A stretch of DNA of 64,000 nt. Origin: Cryptomeria japonica. Its lineage: Eukaryota; Streptophyta; Pinopsida; Cupressales; Cupressaceae. Both the position numbers and the translations under genes were made by a program. The DNA is taken from positions 235,308,733 through 235,372,732 of the forward strand of contig NC_081414.1 of NCBI RefSeq assembly GCF_030272615.1, read 5' to 3'. Shown piece by piece: positions 22,989-32,804 of this stretch. The notes beneath the pieces are model-generated. The model did no database searches. It worked only from the letters and a program-made list of their open reading frames with translations, and was not told the DNA's origin. Within the stretch, counting starts at the first letter, position 1, and each line of letters begins with the position of its first letter.

Positions 22989-23059
22989 GGGCCAGTAGCT
23001 TAGTGGTAGAGCACCCAAGCAGCGTATGGAAGGTCCTAGGTTTGAGTCCTAGCTGGTCT
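22989..23059 (+). other. tRNA-like cloverleaf in TRIM 5' LTR
   Basis: A 71-nt segment: acceptor arm GGGCCAG pairing with CTGGTCT (7 pairs, two G-U), D-arm GCTT/GAGC around AGTGGTA, and T-arm CTAGG-TTTGAGT-CCTAG with a perfect 5-bp stem and 7-nt loop. TAGCTTAGTGG and GGTTTGAGTCC match Pol III A-box and B-box consensus. The anticodon arm is weak, so a decoding tRNA is unlikely. Confidence 0.8.
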
Positions 23060-23070
23060 ATGTCTCAACA

Positions 23071-23082
23071 TGGTATCAGAGC
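23071..23082 (+). promoter_or_regulatory. TRIM primer-binding site
   Basis: TGGTATCAGAGC immediately after the 5' LTR, a perfect match to the initiator tRNA-Met site. Confidence 0.95.
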
Positions 23083-23187
23083 TAGGTCCAGGCTAGGAGC
23101 CCCAAGCACACGAGAGGTGTGTCTTAAGGGGGGGTGTTGGTGTTGGAAATAAGCCACACCCGAACCAACAATGGACTGGTCCAAGAG

Positions 23188-23258
23188 GGGCCAGTAACTC
23201 AGTGGTAGAGCACTCCAACAGCGTATGGAAGGTCCTAGGTTCGAGTCCTAGCTGGTCC
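23188..23258 (+). other. tRNA-like cloverleaf in TRIM 3' LTR
   Basis: Same structure as in the 5' LTR: GGGCCAG/CTGGTCC acceptor arm, D-arm region TAACTCAGTGGTAGAGC and T-arm CTAGG-TTCGAGT-CCTAG. The B-box GGTTCGAGTCC is a perfect consensus match. Differences from the other copy largely keep or exchange pairs. Confidence 0.8.
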
Positions 23259-24049
23259 ATGTCTCAACAGGCTAGTGTTTTATGATCACACCAACATAGA
23301 ATAAAGTTTTTCAACGGTCACTTTATCCTCTCTTTATCAAAATCAAATGTATGCTAAGATTGCAAGATCATACATTGACTCCAAGGTTCCAACTGCGTAC
23401 TAGCGACTTTTTGATGGATATAGACTCGTTTGGTTGATGTTGTTGGTAATCCAAGGGGACTTACGCACACTTGAAGAAGATTTAAACAAATTTCTTAACA
23501 TTCAAGGAGATTTGGCAATAAATGGCTCTCTTTTAGGACCCTTCAACAAGATAATGTGGAAAATAAAATGGGAAAGAGTTTAGGAAGACTATTCTAAATC
23601 TAAGAACTCATTAGATAACAATGATTTAGATGAGATCAACCAAACTTTACTTCGCCACTAGAAGACAACTACATAAAGAAAGTACAATCTTTAGAGGTTG
23701 TGTTTGTAGGATTTTAAATTATTGATGAACACCATCAAAGAACAATGTTCATACAAGAATTTAGATTAAGCACACACATACAAGAGCTCAGCTCAACCTT
23801 GCACTGTGGATTGAAATCATCTATCAACAAAAGGTATGAGCAAGCAATCTCACTATAAAACATTGCAATCAACTTTGTTCATCTAAATGCTCGAAACAAA
23901 TCTAAACTAAACGAGGAAGGTGGAACCATGCAAGTTTTGAAATAACATAAATGAGCACCAAAAGCCAATGCTTCACTATTATTATCTCAGAAACTTATCG
24001 CAACAATTTCATACATCTCCCTCTCCTTACAAATGAAGGGGTGAAACCC

Positions 24050-24058
24050 TTATATAGA
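24050..24058 (-). promoter_or_regulatory. Core promoter-like TATA of element B (LTR promoter)
   Basis: Minus strand CTATATAAG, followed by GGTTTCACCCC. The equivalent in A is CTATATAAAGGGGTGACCCC at 52309. Conservation of position relative to the 3' end supports a U3/R boundary role. Confidence 0.65.
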
Positions 24059-24389
24059 CCTCCAAGAGGAAAATGGACAGCCAAGATTACAAAACAATCA
24101 ATGGCTAAGATTGAACATGCAAAACCCTAATTAGGGTTTGACCAAAGATTCCCAAATATGACGCCAAATAGTGGGAATAATCATTAATGAGGAATCACAC
24201 CACTATCTATTAATTACTCTTTGCTCCCAAAAATGGCATCTATAATGCATTAAATGCACCACTACATTCAAAATTGTCCATCATGCAATTAATGAGCCCC
24301 TACCTCCTCAAATATGACGGCTGCCATGCATTGAATATGCCATCACTTGGTCAAAATGTCCACTTAGCAATAAATGCGCCATCATGCCC

Positions 24390-24899
24390 TTAAGAAATCA
24401 ATGGATTCTCGTTCAAAAATGGACGACCATTATCCCGCGCATTTATTGCAAACACAACGAATCTAGCAATGATGGCTTCCAGCTCTCCTACGAAGACACT
24501 TGGCACAATCTCTAGTTTGAATTCCAGCAATGAGATGTCCTCTTCACACTTGGAGAAAAACTTCTCCCAACTTGATGCTGCTTCTTGAGTTTTGTGCATT
24601 GTGTTGGAGAAAAAGGAAACATTTTCCAAATATTCCTTGGAGAAGGATTCCACAAAGAAGAATTCGTGCAACCTATCCTTTAGGAAGTCAACTGTCAACT
24701 CTTCCTCAGTCAACCTTCTTGCAAACAACGCCTCAACTGCATTGAGGACTTCTTCTTGAACTTTCTTGAGAGATGTTGACTCTTTGCTGAACCTTTCAAA
24801 CAATTCTTTCACAGTGCAAACTGCATAAAACCACCAAGGGAAATCATATACTTCATTTTCCTAGATGACCTTCTCGTCAATCAAAGTCTGCCTAGGAAC
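24390..24899 (-). pseudogene. Element B protein, C-terminal part
   Basis: C-terminus of the unknown protein of the A/B family. It reads VPRQTLIDEKVI, stop, ENEVYDFPWWFYAVC from 24899, then KELFERFSKE, VQEEVLNAVEALFARRL, LHEFFFVESFSKEYLENV, EKFFSKCEEDISLLEF and ELEAIIARFVVFAINARDNG. The same blocks appear in A at 51440-51933. The N-terminal side continues at 41066 across the inserted gypsy element (GGAAC target duplication). No known domain recognised; the region is helical and charged. Confidence 0.8.
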
Positions 24900-26211
24900 T
24901 GTTATCATAAAAGCTTGCACCCTTGCTGAGCTATCAACTCAGCAACCTTGTGAAACATGGAAACAACCCCGAAGTGTGGGTCCTTGCGCAAGGGAGTTGA
25001 ATATTGGAGAATGCCGACTTCCTTCTCAATCTAAGTGCAGGTATTGAACCAACTCAACACCTCAAATTTTACTTCTAAACTACCCTAACAACTTCCAGAG
25101 GAAAAGGGAAGAGATAAATGCTTAAAATGAAAGGAGGTGATGCAGCAAGATAAGAGATTGTTCCTCTCCCCACCCGAAATGGCACAAGGAATCAACTGAA
25201 ATACCCAAGAGATGCACAAACTTCAGTTGCATGAGTGACCCAAACGCATGTATGGAGGTTAGAATTTGCTAAGTGTCAAGAGGGGAGAAGGATTACCACA
25301 AGTCACACTCAGAAAACAAGTTAACGCAACAAGCATGGCCCCGTACCTCCCTTGATGGAAATCCTACCAAAAACATTAAATGCACTACTGTGGCTCCACA
25401 TAAAGAAGGTGCACAAGTCACAAAAGTCGTCGGAGCATTTAAAGTTGAGTGTCAATCACGCCACCTGAAAGTGTAGCAAGCCGGAAGTAGTTTGGAAGAT
25501 TTCGAAGACCCGGGTCACCGAAGTTGGGAGAACTTCGGAGACATGGGTCACCGAAGTTGTGAAGACCTAGCAACTTGGGAACTTCAGGGTTCCAGAGTTT
25601 CGAGGTTGAAGACTAAGGAACTTGGGAACCTGGGGGTTCCTGAGTTCCGGGGTAGAAGCACTAGGAACCTGGGAACCTGGGGGTTCCGGAGTTCCGGGGT
25701 TGAAGACTAGGAATTTGGGAACTTGTGGGTTCTAGAGTTCCGGGGTTGAAGACCTAGGAACTTGGGAACCTGGGGGTTCCGGAGTTTCAGGGTTGAAGAC
25801 TAGGAACATGGGAACCTGTGGGTTCCAGAGTTCCGGGGTTGAGGAACTAGGAACTTGGGAACCTGGGGGTTTCGGGGTAGAAGAACTAGGAACTTGGGAA
25901 CCTGGGGGTTCCGGAGTTCCGGGGTTGAAGAACTAGGAACTTGGGAATCCGGGGGTTTCGGAGTTCCAGGGTAGAAGAACTAGGAACTTGGGAACCTGGG
26001 AGTTTCAGGGTAGAAGAACTAGGAACTTAGGAACTTGGGGGTTTCGGAGATCCGGAGTAGAAGAACTAGGAACTTCCTTTTGACAAGACAACACTTCACA
26101 CTTCATAATTCCATTGCTTTTCTCCTTGATCAACTGGGGCAGCGCTGGTCCATGGAACATATCTTTGATCGGTTCTCACTGATGGACCAAGGGTGTCATA
26201 AAATGACAACA
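24900..26211 (-). repeat. 3' LTR of gypsy element (promoter deleted)
   Basis: Matches 39516-41065 but lacks about 423 bp found there between two GCAACA repeats (39928-39933 and 40351-40356). The missing part contains the TATATAAAGG-type box of the 5' LTR. Holds a tandem array of AACTTGGGAACCTGGGGG units. Confidence 0.92.
25560..26075. repeat. Tandem array in gypsy 3' LTR
   Basis: Roughly 11-12 imperfect copies of a unit of about 40-50 bp: GAACTAGGAACTTGGGAACC followed by TGGGGGTTCCGGAGTTCCGGGG. Internal inverted symmetry (GGTTCC/GGAACC; CCGGAG/TTCCGG) could form hairpins. The homologous array in the 5' LTR is at about 40560-40915 with fewer units. Confidence 0.88.
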
Positions 26212-26560
26212 TTTCTGGCGATTTCTGTGGGATGCTTGCCTGTTAAGCATGAAGTCCAGAAGCCTTAAGCATCCATTGGGCACTGAGTCATTGAAAAGAC
26301 CCAAAACATGTGTGCGCCATCACTTGGAGGAAAACTAAAAACTAGAGCTCACACCCTCTTAAGGAGAATGCGGCATGTGCATAAGCACTTATGAAAGCAA
26401 AACAACCTCTAGTCTAATATTTACATAGTCATCATCACCCTCTTTAGAAGAAGGGCTTGAGATGAATCCCAATCACTGGGATTGGAAGAACATTGCCATC
26501 AAGCCTAGAGAAATGAAATGCATTGGCCTCCTTGCAACTAGTGATGACATATGGACCACT

Positions 26561-27600
26561 CTAGATAGCATCAAATTTGGAGTGTAGCCTAGCTTTGGCT
26601 CTATCTGCATCCCACTTGAGAACTAGATCTCCCTCTTTTAAGACCCTATTAGTAGCCCTTTTGTCAAAAACCTTCTTGACCTGCTCTTGATGAGTCTTAA
26701 GTGTATGCATAGCCTGACTTCTAACCTCCTCCAGCTCCATCAGCTCAGCTGGTCTTATTGTCATGGCATCATTCTCCGTCAATTCTAGCTGATGTGCTAG
26801 TTCAAGAGAGGGTAACTCTAGGAAAGTTGGGAGTCTTCCTTCCTTCCCATATACTAGCATGAAAGGGGAGTTACCAATCGCCCTCTTGGGTGTGATCCTG
26901 TCAGCCCATAAGGCTGTTCTCAACTTAGTGTGCCATGCCCTCTGATTGTCATCATTCTCTGTCAATTCCAGCTGATGTGCTAGTTCAAGAGAGGGTAACT
27001 CTAGGGAAGTTGGGAGTCTTGCTTCCTTCCCATATACTAGCATGAAAGGGGAGTTACCAATCGCCCTCTTGGGTGTGATCTTGTCAACCCATAAGGCTGT
27101 CCTCAACTTAGTGTGCCATGCCCTCTGATTGTCTTCAATTGTCCTTTTAATTATCCCGATGAGGTTCTTGTTGGAAGATTCAGCTAAGCCGTTACCCTGA
27201 GGTAATAGTTGGATGATGTCTTCAAGTATACACCATGCTTAACTGCCCAAGAACTGATTTGGGCTCCAACAAATGCCCTGGCATTGTCTGATATGATGGT
27301 GGAGGGGACACCGAATCTTGTCACAATTCCCTCAAGGAATTTCAACACTGAGGCCTTAGTGGCATCCCTCAATGCAACTGCCTCTGTCCACCTAGTGAAG
27401 TAATCTGTTGCAGCCAAGATCAACTTATGGCCAGCACTAGAAGGTGGGTTTATCATGCCAATGAAGTCTAAACCCCATTGGGCGAACAGTTGATCTGCTT
27501 GGATGGGATGAAGAGGTAGGGCAGCTAGTCTTTGCTTCCCAGAGAAGAGAGCACATTTCTTGCAATTCTTCACCCATCTTTGTGAGTCAATGAATAAGGA
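26561..27600 (-). pseudogene. Gypsy integrase, with 61-codon internal duplication
   Basis: The HHCC finger end (KNCKKCALFSGKQRL) lies at the upstream edge. The rve core follows, with WGLDFIGMI, AATDYFTRWTEAV and FGVPSTIISDNARAF containing catalytic Asp positions, then the GLAESSNKN-like Glu region in another frame near 27170-27200. The C-terminal region contains TPKRAIGNSPFMLVYGKEARLPT, duplicated in tandem with a 183-bp unit (26767-26949 and 26950-27132), which keeps the frame. Frameshifts lie near 27180 and at the upstream edge. Integrase inserts cDNA into the chromosome; this copy is dead. Confidence 0.88.
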
Positions 27601-27603
27601 TGG

Positions 27604-29430
27604 CTAGTAATATTCAGCCCTCATTATTTTGATAGTCGTAGTCCTTGCAGAGAAGTGGCCCCCTGAAGAGCCATCATGAAATTCCTCTGACAATCTACTG
27701 GCTTGGTTTTGTTCGATACATCTTAGTAAGACTCCATTGGAGTCTTTTTGAAAAAGAGTGCCATTCACTAAGACATAGGGAATGGACTGCAACTTGAAAT
27801 GCCTTCTTTTGGTCCGGTCCAGACCTTGGGGGTATCTAACCTCCATTAAGAAGGTGGTCATGTCACTTACCCAACTGAATTGAGTGTTGTTGTCAGTTGG
27901 TTGATCCTCTTGTAACACAAGGGCGACCTTTGAAGTAGTCTCAGAAGTTGAGACAAGCTGTTCACATAGGCCCCTGCCTCTTACAAGCTTGGTGATCTTG
28001 ATGTTGATGTCATACTCCATGACCTTGGTTATCCACCCAACCCTCTTCTCACTGATGTCCTTGTTTAGAAGGAAATCTTTGACACTTGTATGCGGAACTA
28101 AGAGCTGGATCCTGTTGTTGGACAACATGTGTCTAAACTTTTTTAATGCCCTTACAATAGTGAGGACTTGCTTCTCTACATAACTATACTTAAGCTCATA
28201 GTCCTTTAGCCCCTCACTAAAGAAAGCAATGGGTTGCTCCAAATTGTCATCGTTCAGCTGTGTTAGGACAGTTGAGATGCTGGATTCTCCTCCGAAGGTA
28301 TAGAGGATAAAATCCCTTTCATAATTAGGATTAACAAGGGTGGGGGCCTGAGCAATTGCTTGTTTGATCTCTTCAAAGCCCACCCTTCCCTCCTTGGTCC
28401 AACTGAAAGCCAAGTTTTTCTTCAACATGGAAGTGAGGGGTTTTACCATGGTGGCAAGGTTGGGAATGAGCCTCCTCACAAAGTTGATCCTACCAAGGAA
28501 ACTTTGCAATCCTTTCTTGTGACTGGGGAGTGGAAGAGAAAGAATAGCCTCCACTCGCTCTGGATCAATAGTCAAACCCTCCTTGGATACGATGTGTCCT
28601 AGCAATCTTCCTTGATTAGTAGCAAATACACACTTGCTAGGGTTCAAGGACACACCATACTTCCTGCATTTCATGAACACCTGCTCAAGATGACGAAGAT
28701 GGTCAGCTGCATGCTTTGAATAAATAGTTATGTTATCAAGGTATACAAGCACAAACTTTGCTAATACCCCCTTGGAAGCCATGTCCATTGCTCTTTGAAA
28801 CGTGGCACCTGCATTGGTTAGCCCAAAGGGCATTTTACAATAAGCATAGGTACCCCACTTAGTAGTAAATGCAGTCTTGTATTGGTCTGATTCTTGGACC
28901 AAAATTTGATTGTAGCCTGAATACCCATCCAAGAATGAAAATCTTTCCGAGCCACTGACCTTTTGGAGAATCTGCTCCATAGAGGGAAGGGGATAGTGAT
29001 CCTTGAGGGAGGCTCTATTGAGATCCCTAAAGTCTACACATAGCCTGATTTCCCCATTCTTCTTCCTTACAGGGACAAGGTTGGCCACCCACGAGGAGTG
29101 CTTGATAGGGAAGATGATATTGGCTTCTATGAGCTTGGTCAACTCCTTCCTCATTAGTGGCTCAATCTTGGGGTTTATTGGCCTTTCCTTTTGTCTAACT
29201 GGCTTTGCATCCGGGTTTAGCTCTATAATATGCTGGGCTAAGCTAGAGTCAAAACCCTTCAAGTCTTCATAGGTCCAAGCAACTATGTCATCATACTTTT
29301 GACAAAGCTCAACAAAGCCCTCTTGCTTAGATGAGGAACACACCTTGCCCAAGTTTAAGGACCTACCCTCAGCGACAGCAACTGGCTTGTAATCAACCCT
29401 CTTTGCAACCAAGTTCATCTTCTTCCTCAA
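27604..29430 (-). pseudogene. Gypsy reverse transcriptase and RNase H, open 608-codon frame
   Basis: One uninterrupted frame. RT motifs: SSWVANLVPVRKKNGEIRLC, DFRDLNRASLKDHYPLPSM, FSFLDGYSGYNQI, TAFTTKWGTYAYCKMPFGL, NAGATFQRAMD, and the active-site strand VLVYLDNITIYSK, where the usual YLDD reads YLDN. LGHIVSKEGL and FLGRINFVRRLIPNL follow, then RNase H (IAFFSEGLKDYELKYS, LVPHTSVKDFLLN). The first Asp of RNase H is also degraded (YTFGGESS). Loss of the second active-site Asp should inactivate RT although the frame is open. It lies between an RNase H-like domain upstream and integrase downstream. Confidence 0.93.
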
Positions 29431-29457
29431 TTGGTCATCCGAGTTAAAAATGCCCTC

Positions 29458-30389
29458 CTAGGTAACTAGACCCTTAGGCAACTTGTTGGAGTTGAGCTGC
29501 ATGATTTCATCTCCATACTGGTCTTGCAACTTAGACTGATTTTTAGCAGAAAATTCTACTTCATTTTGCAAGAAGTTGACGATCTGTTGATCGCTTTCGA
29601 ACACTTGCCAATTTACCTGATTGTCTGGGACAACATGCCTCACAACAAGCCTGATGTGTTGCTCCTCACTTGCAACATGCGTTGGTATGTCGAATTGAGC
29701 ACCAACCGCTGCAAGCCTATCAACATGCTTGTTCTGACTTCTAGGAATGCTCTGGATATTGAAGCCCTTGAATCCTTCAATCAAATCCCAAACCCTGTGT
29801 TTGTATGATTTGAGTAGGTTGTTTTTTGCTACACTTTGGGCTCTGATGTGGTTAACAACCAACTCACTACCTCCGAATACTTGCAAAGATCTGATCTTTC
29901 TGCTTAGTGCAAGTTGGAGACCTTGGATTAAGGCTTCATACTCAACGACATTGTTGGTGCAACAAATTGAAGCCTAAAAGAGAAGAAATATTTCTTCTGC
30001 TCAGGAGAAACAAGCATCACACCGGCACCTGCACCATTCTTGTTTCTTGAACCATCAAAAAACATGTTCCATAACCCCTCTAAGTCTCCTTGTGTCTTGA
30101 TGAGGTTAGGGATAGGAGTATCCTCTTCATGGATACAATAGGTGCCAAGCCCAGTCTCTTCAGTCTCAGCTAATGGATCAAACTGAAAAGCGTTGGTCCA
30201 TTTGTCCAGCAAGCAATCAGGAACTTCTTGCAAAAGAGTGGTAGGCTCATGGACAGTACACTCCTCCCCCTCTTCATGCAAAGTGCAATTCATGTTTATA
30301 GGGCTGGGGGTGTAGGGCTCAATGTGGTTTTGGGCAAAGGGCTCTGCCCTTATGGTGACCTTGGTACCATACCTTGTTCGAAATAGCAT
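29458..30389 (-). pseudogene. Extra RNase H-like domain upstream of RT
   Basis: After an acidic linker (TLHEEGEECTVHEP, EETGLGTYCIHEED) comes MFFDGSRNKNGAGAGVMLV, the first RNase H strand with catalytic Asp. A frameshift near 29930 follows, then NVVEYEALIQGLQLAL (Glu helix), VFGGSELVV (normally GDSELVV; the Asp is Gly), KHRVWDLIEGF and PRSQNKHVDRLA (final Asp). This is the archaeal-type RNase H seen in plant Ty3 Tat-type elements. Here it precedes RT. It connects to RT through PKGLVT and about 30 bases with a stop. Confidence 0.85.
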
Positions 30390-30395
30390 GTGGGA

Positions 30396-32087
30396 CTAAT
30401 TAGAAGATAGGTACCCACCTATCTTGGTAGTGAAGTCTCTAGACAGGCAGATGGCAAAGAAGGCAGGGAGGTCGATAATTGATACGTCTTGCAAGACAGT
30501 GCAACTAGGGCATGCATGCAAGGTTAACTTCAAATTTTTTACCACCCCTACTGTCTTAATAGAAGTGCCATCTAATTGGACCACCCCTTTGGTCACAGGT
30601 TCATATTTTATGCCAAGAAGATCAGCTACCTTCTTAGGCATGACTAAGCTACTAGCTCCTGAATCTATCATGCAGTTGTGAACCAAATTATCTGCCATGA
30701 TTAAGGAGAGATGGAAAGGGGGAGGCTTGCTGATCTTGCTTGAATCTTCCTCCTCCTTGGGTTGCACCAAACTGGTGTAGACTGCCTTTCTGCTAACTTC
30801 TGCCTCACCACCTGATTGATCGACATCCTTTAGTGCCTCCTGAAGCAAATCCCTTTGAAATGGGATTGAAAGGGCCTCCCACATAGTGACTTCGAGGTTG
30901 GCCTTCTTCATCTGATCAACTATGTTGAAAGGGACACCAACTGATTTTAGAGGACCCTTTGAGGCTACAAGGTCTACTTTTGCTCTTTGGACGACTTGGG
31001 CCTCTTCCTGCCTCTTGCTCTCTTGTATGGTACTCTGGCTTGTATCATGGGCGGCTACATTGGGTGTTGGGGCCTGGGCTGATGTTGAAGGTGAGGCAGC
31101 CTCCATGGCTCTCTTCTTTGACCTTGTATATTGCAGCATAGACTTGCCATTTGTTTGGTTCAAACCACAAAATTCTGCCTCCTGCCAATTGACAAAGGTA
31201 GAATCCCCTTGTAAGTAAGCCTGAGTGCCAACACTAGGCTGATTTGGGTCATATTGTTGGCCAGAAGTGGTCGGCTCATCCTGCACCACTAAGGTTTGGA
31301 CAAACCGTCCATTTTGGCATGCACCGTGGTTGTGTGGCTGATTGCATGGTTGACACCAATCTTGCTCTTGGGCGAGGTTATTTTGCATTGGAACTATCGC
31401 CTTTGAGTTGCTTGCGGTTGTAGGGTTCACGCTATTCAAAGGCCTGGCATTGCTCCATTGGTTTTGCCCTTGAAAGGGTGGCCTATTCTGCTGATGGTTC
31501 TGATTTTGTGCCTGATAAGGTCTGCTATGCTGGGCTTGCTGCCTCTTTAGTGTCACCAACTCATTGCTAAAGTTTTGCAATAGAGCCTTGACCTCATGGA
31601 GCTCATTGGAGGATGTGGAGGGTGTGGATGGTTGACCTGCGGAAGCCATGGGGATAGGAGCCAAGGTGGGTTGTTGAGTAGGAGCTTCTGGGAAGAGAGG
31701 CATTGGAGGCCTTGGAGCTATTTTCCTAGCCTGAATCAAACAATTTTTTGCTCTTATGGCTATGTCATATGCACTCGGTAAAGAGGCTCCACCCATCGAT
31801 TGTACCATGACAACTATATCGCTGTTGAGAGCTCTAAGAGAATACAAGAAGGCATGATTTGGAGATGGCTTCACTAGAGTAGGAATTCTATTCCATGTCT
31901 TATGGGATCTGAAATTGAAATCTCCCATGAACTCGTGGGGTGCCCTCTTGATCATAGTCAATTGCTCCACAAGTGATAGGTGATCACTTTTGTCTTCGAA
32001 ATGGTTGCATAACCTCTCCCCCAATTTGTCCCAATTGTGAATGGAGCTAGACGATAACCCTCTATACCACTGCAAAGCTTTGCCCTT
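30396..32087 (-). pseudogene. Gypsy gag C-terminal part and protease
   Basis: Starts at the copia insertion point (32087) with KALQWYRGL, continuous with AKSLKG on the far side at 38764. Gag capsid motifs are HNWDKLGERLCNHF, HLSLVEQLTMIKRAP and RIPTLVKPSPNHAFLYSLRA. A long Pro/Gln/Asn-rich linker lacks a clear CCHC finger, though WCQPCNQPHNHGAC at about 31340 is a plausible variant. The protease has active-site strand MIDSGASSLVMPKKVADLLG (about 30610-30675), the intact D-S-G. The frame is open for 559 codons and ends in a stop just before the RNase H-like domain. Confidence 0.9.
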
Positions 32088-32535
32088 TGTAGGATTTTGC
32101 CAAGATCAAGGGCACAATGAAAAGCATAAAAAGAGACAATAGAATGACAAGAACAAACTGTATTCTCATCAATATGCAAATGATCAGTTGGATTAACCAA
32201 TACAATGAATATAGGCCTGCTTATATAGGCAAGGCCATATGGATGTATGAGCACACAAATATGACATGTGGCTCAATGAGAAACAAGGGTAGGTAAGAAA
32301 TACTAAGGGTAGGTAGGAGAAATAATATAATATTCCACAAGAGGTGGATGACCCACCGAATGTGGAGTGTAACAGCAAAATAAGACCACAAAAGGTGGAA
32401 TTTCTCCTACAAGCTCTATCCCTATGTGCACACTTCCCTAAGTGTCTCAAATCCAAACTACGAAGAGATGCATTATCCTAAGTTAACTTAAGTAAGTGTA
32501 ATAATATCCAAAATGAATATTTATTTACACCAACA
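32088..32535 (-). repeat. 3' LTR of nested copia
   Basis: 448 bp, matching 38311-38758. Carries the minus-strand box CTATATAAGCAGG-like near 32213-32227. Confidence 0.95.
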
Positions 32536-32804
32536 CCCCCCCTTAAGTGCAACTTAGGGGAATGAAGACTCAAATCAACAATGCAAGATGGGTCCCGGCT
32601 ATGAGGCCATGATAGGTACCCATGTACAATATGCAAATGCAAGCAAAACTATGCAATGCAATCTCTCACAAACGGAGAAAGGGAGAAAACCCAGTGGGAA
32701 AAAACTCCCCCCCAAAAGAGAGATGAATGTACAAAAGATTCTCAAAGAAGAAGGACAAAACCTCAAAGAGGAAAAAGTCCCCCCCATAAGAGAGGAAGAA
32801 GAAG

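Larger units (their letters stand above)
22936..23269 (+). mobile_element. TRIM element with tRNA-like LTRs
   Basis: A 334-bp terminal-repeat retrotransposon in miniature. The LTRs are 22936-23070 and 23135-23269 (135 bp each, TGTTGGTG...CTCAACA). A TGGTATCAGAGC primer-binding site directly follows the first LTR, a TTAAGGGGGGG polypurine tract directly precedes the second, and the internal region is only 64 bp. The target duplication GGCTA (22931-22935; 23270-23274) is perfect. It has no coding capacity, so it must have been mobilised in trans. It sits in the U5-like end of element B. LTR differences are few (about eight by eye). Confidence 0.96.

Noticed and set aside
22989-23059. A functional tRNA gene
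   Set aside because: The segment is repeated in both LTRs of a TRIM and has a poor anticodon arm, so it is a tRNA-like structure within a retroelement rather than a decoding tRNA.
23071-23134. A coding internal region in the TRIM
   Set aside because: Only 64 bp between PBS and PPT; no frame of any use.
25560-26075. CRISPR-like array
   Set aside because: Units are contiguous and imperfect, with no unique spacers; this is plant DNA and the array lies inside an LTR.
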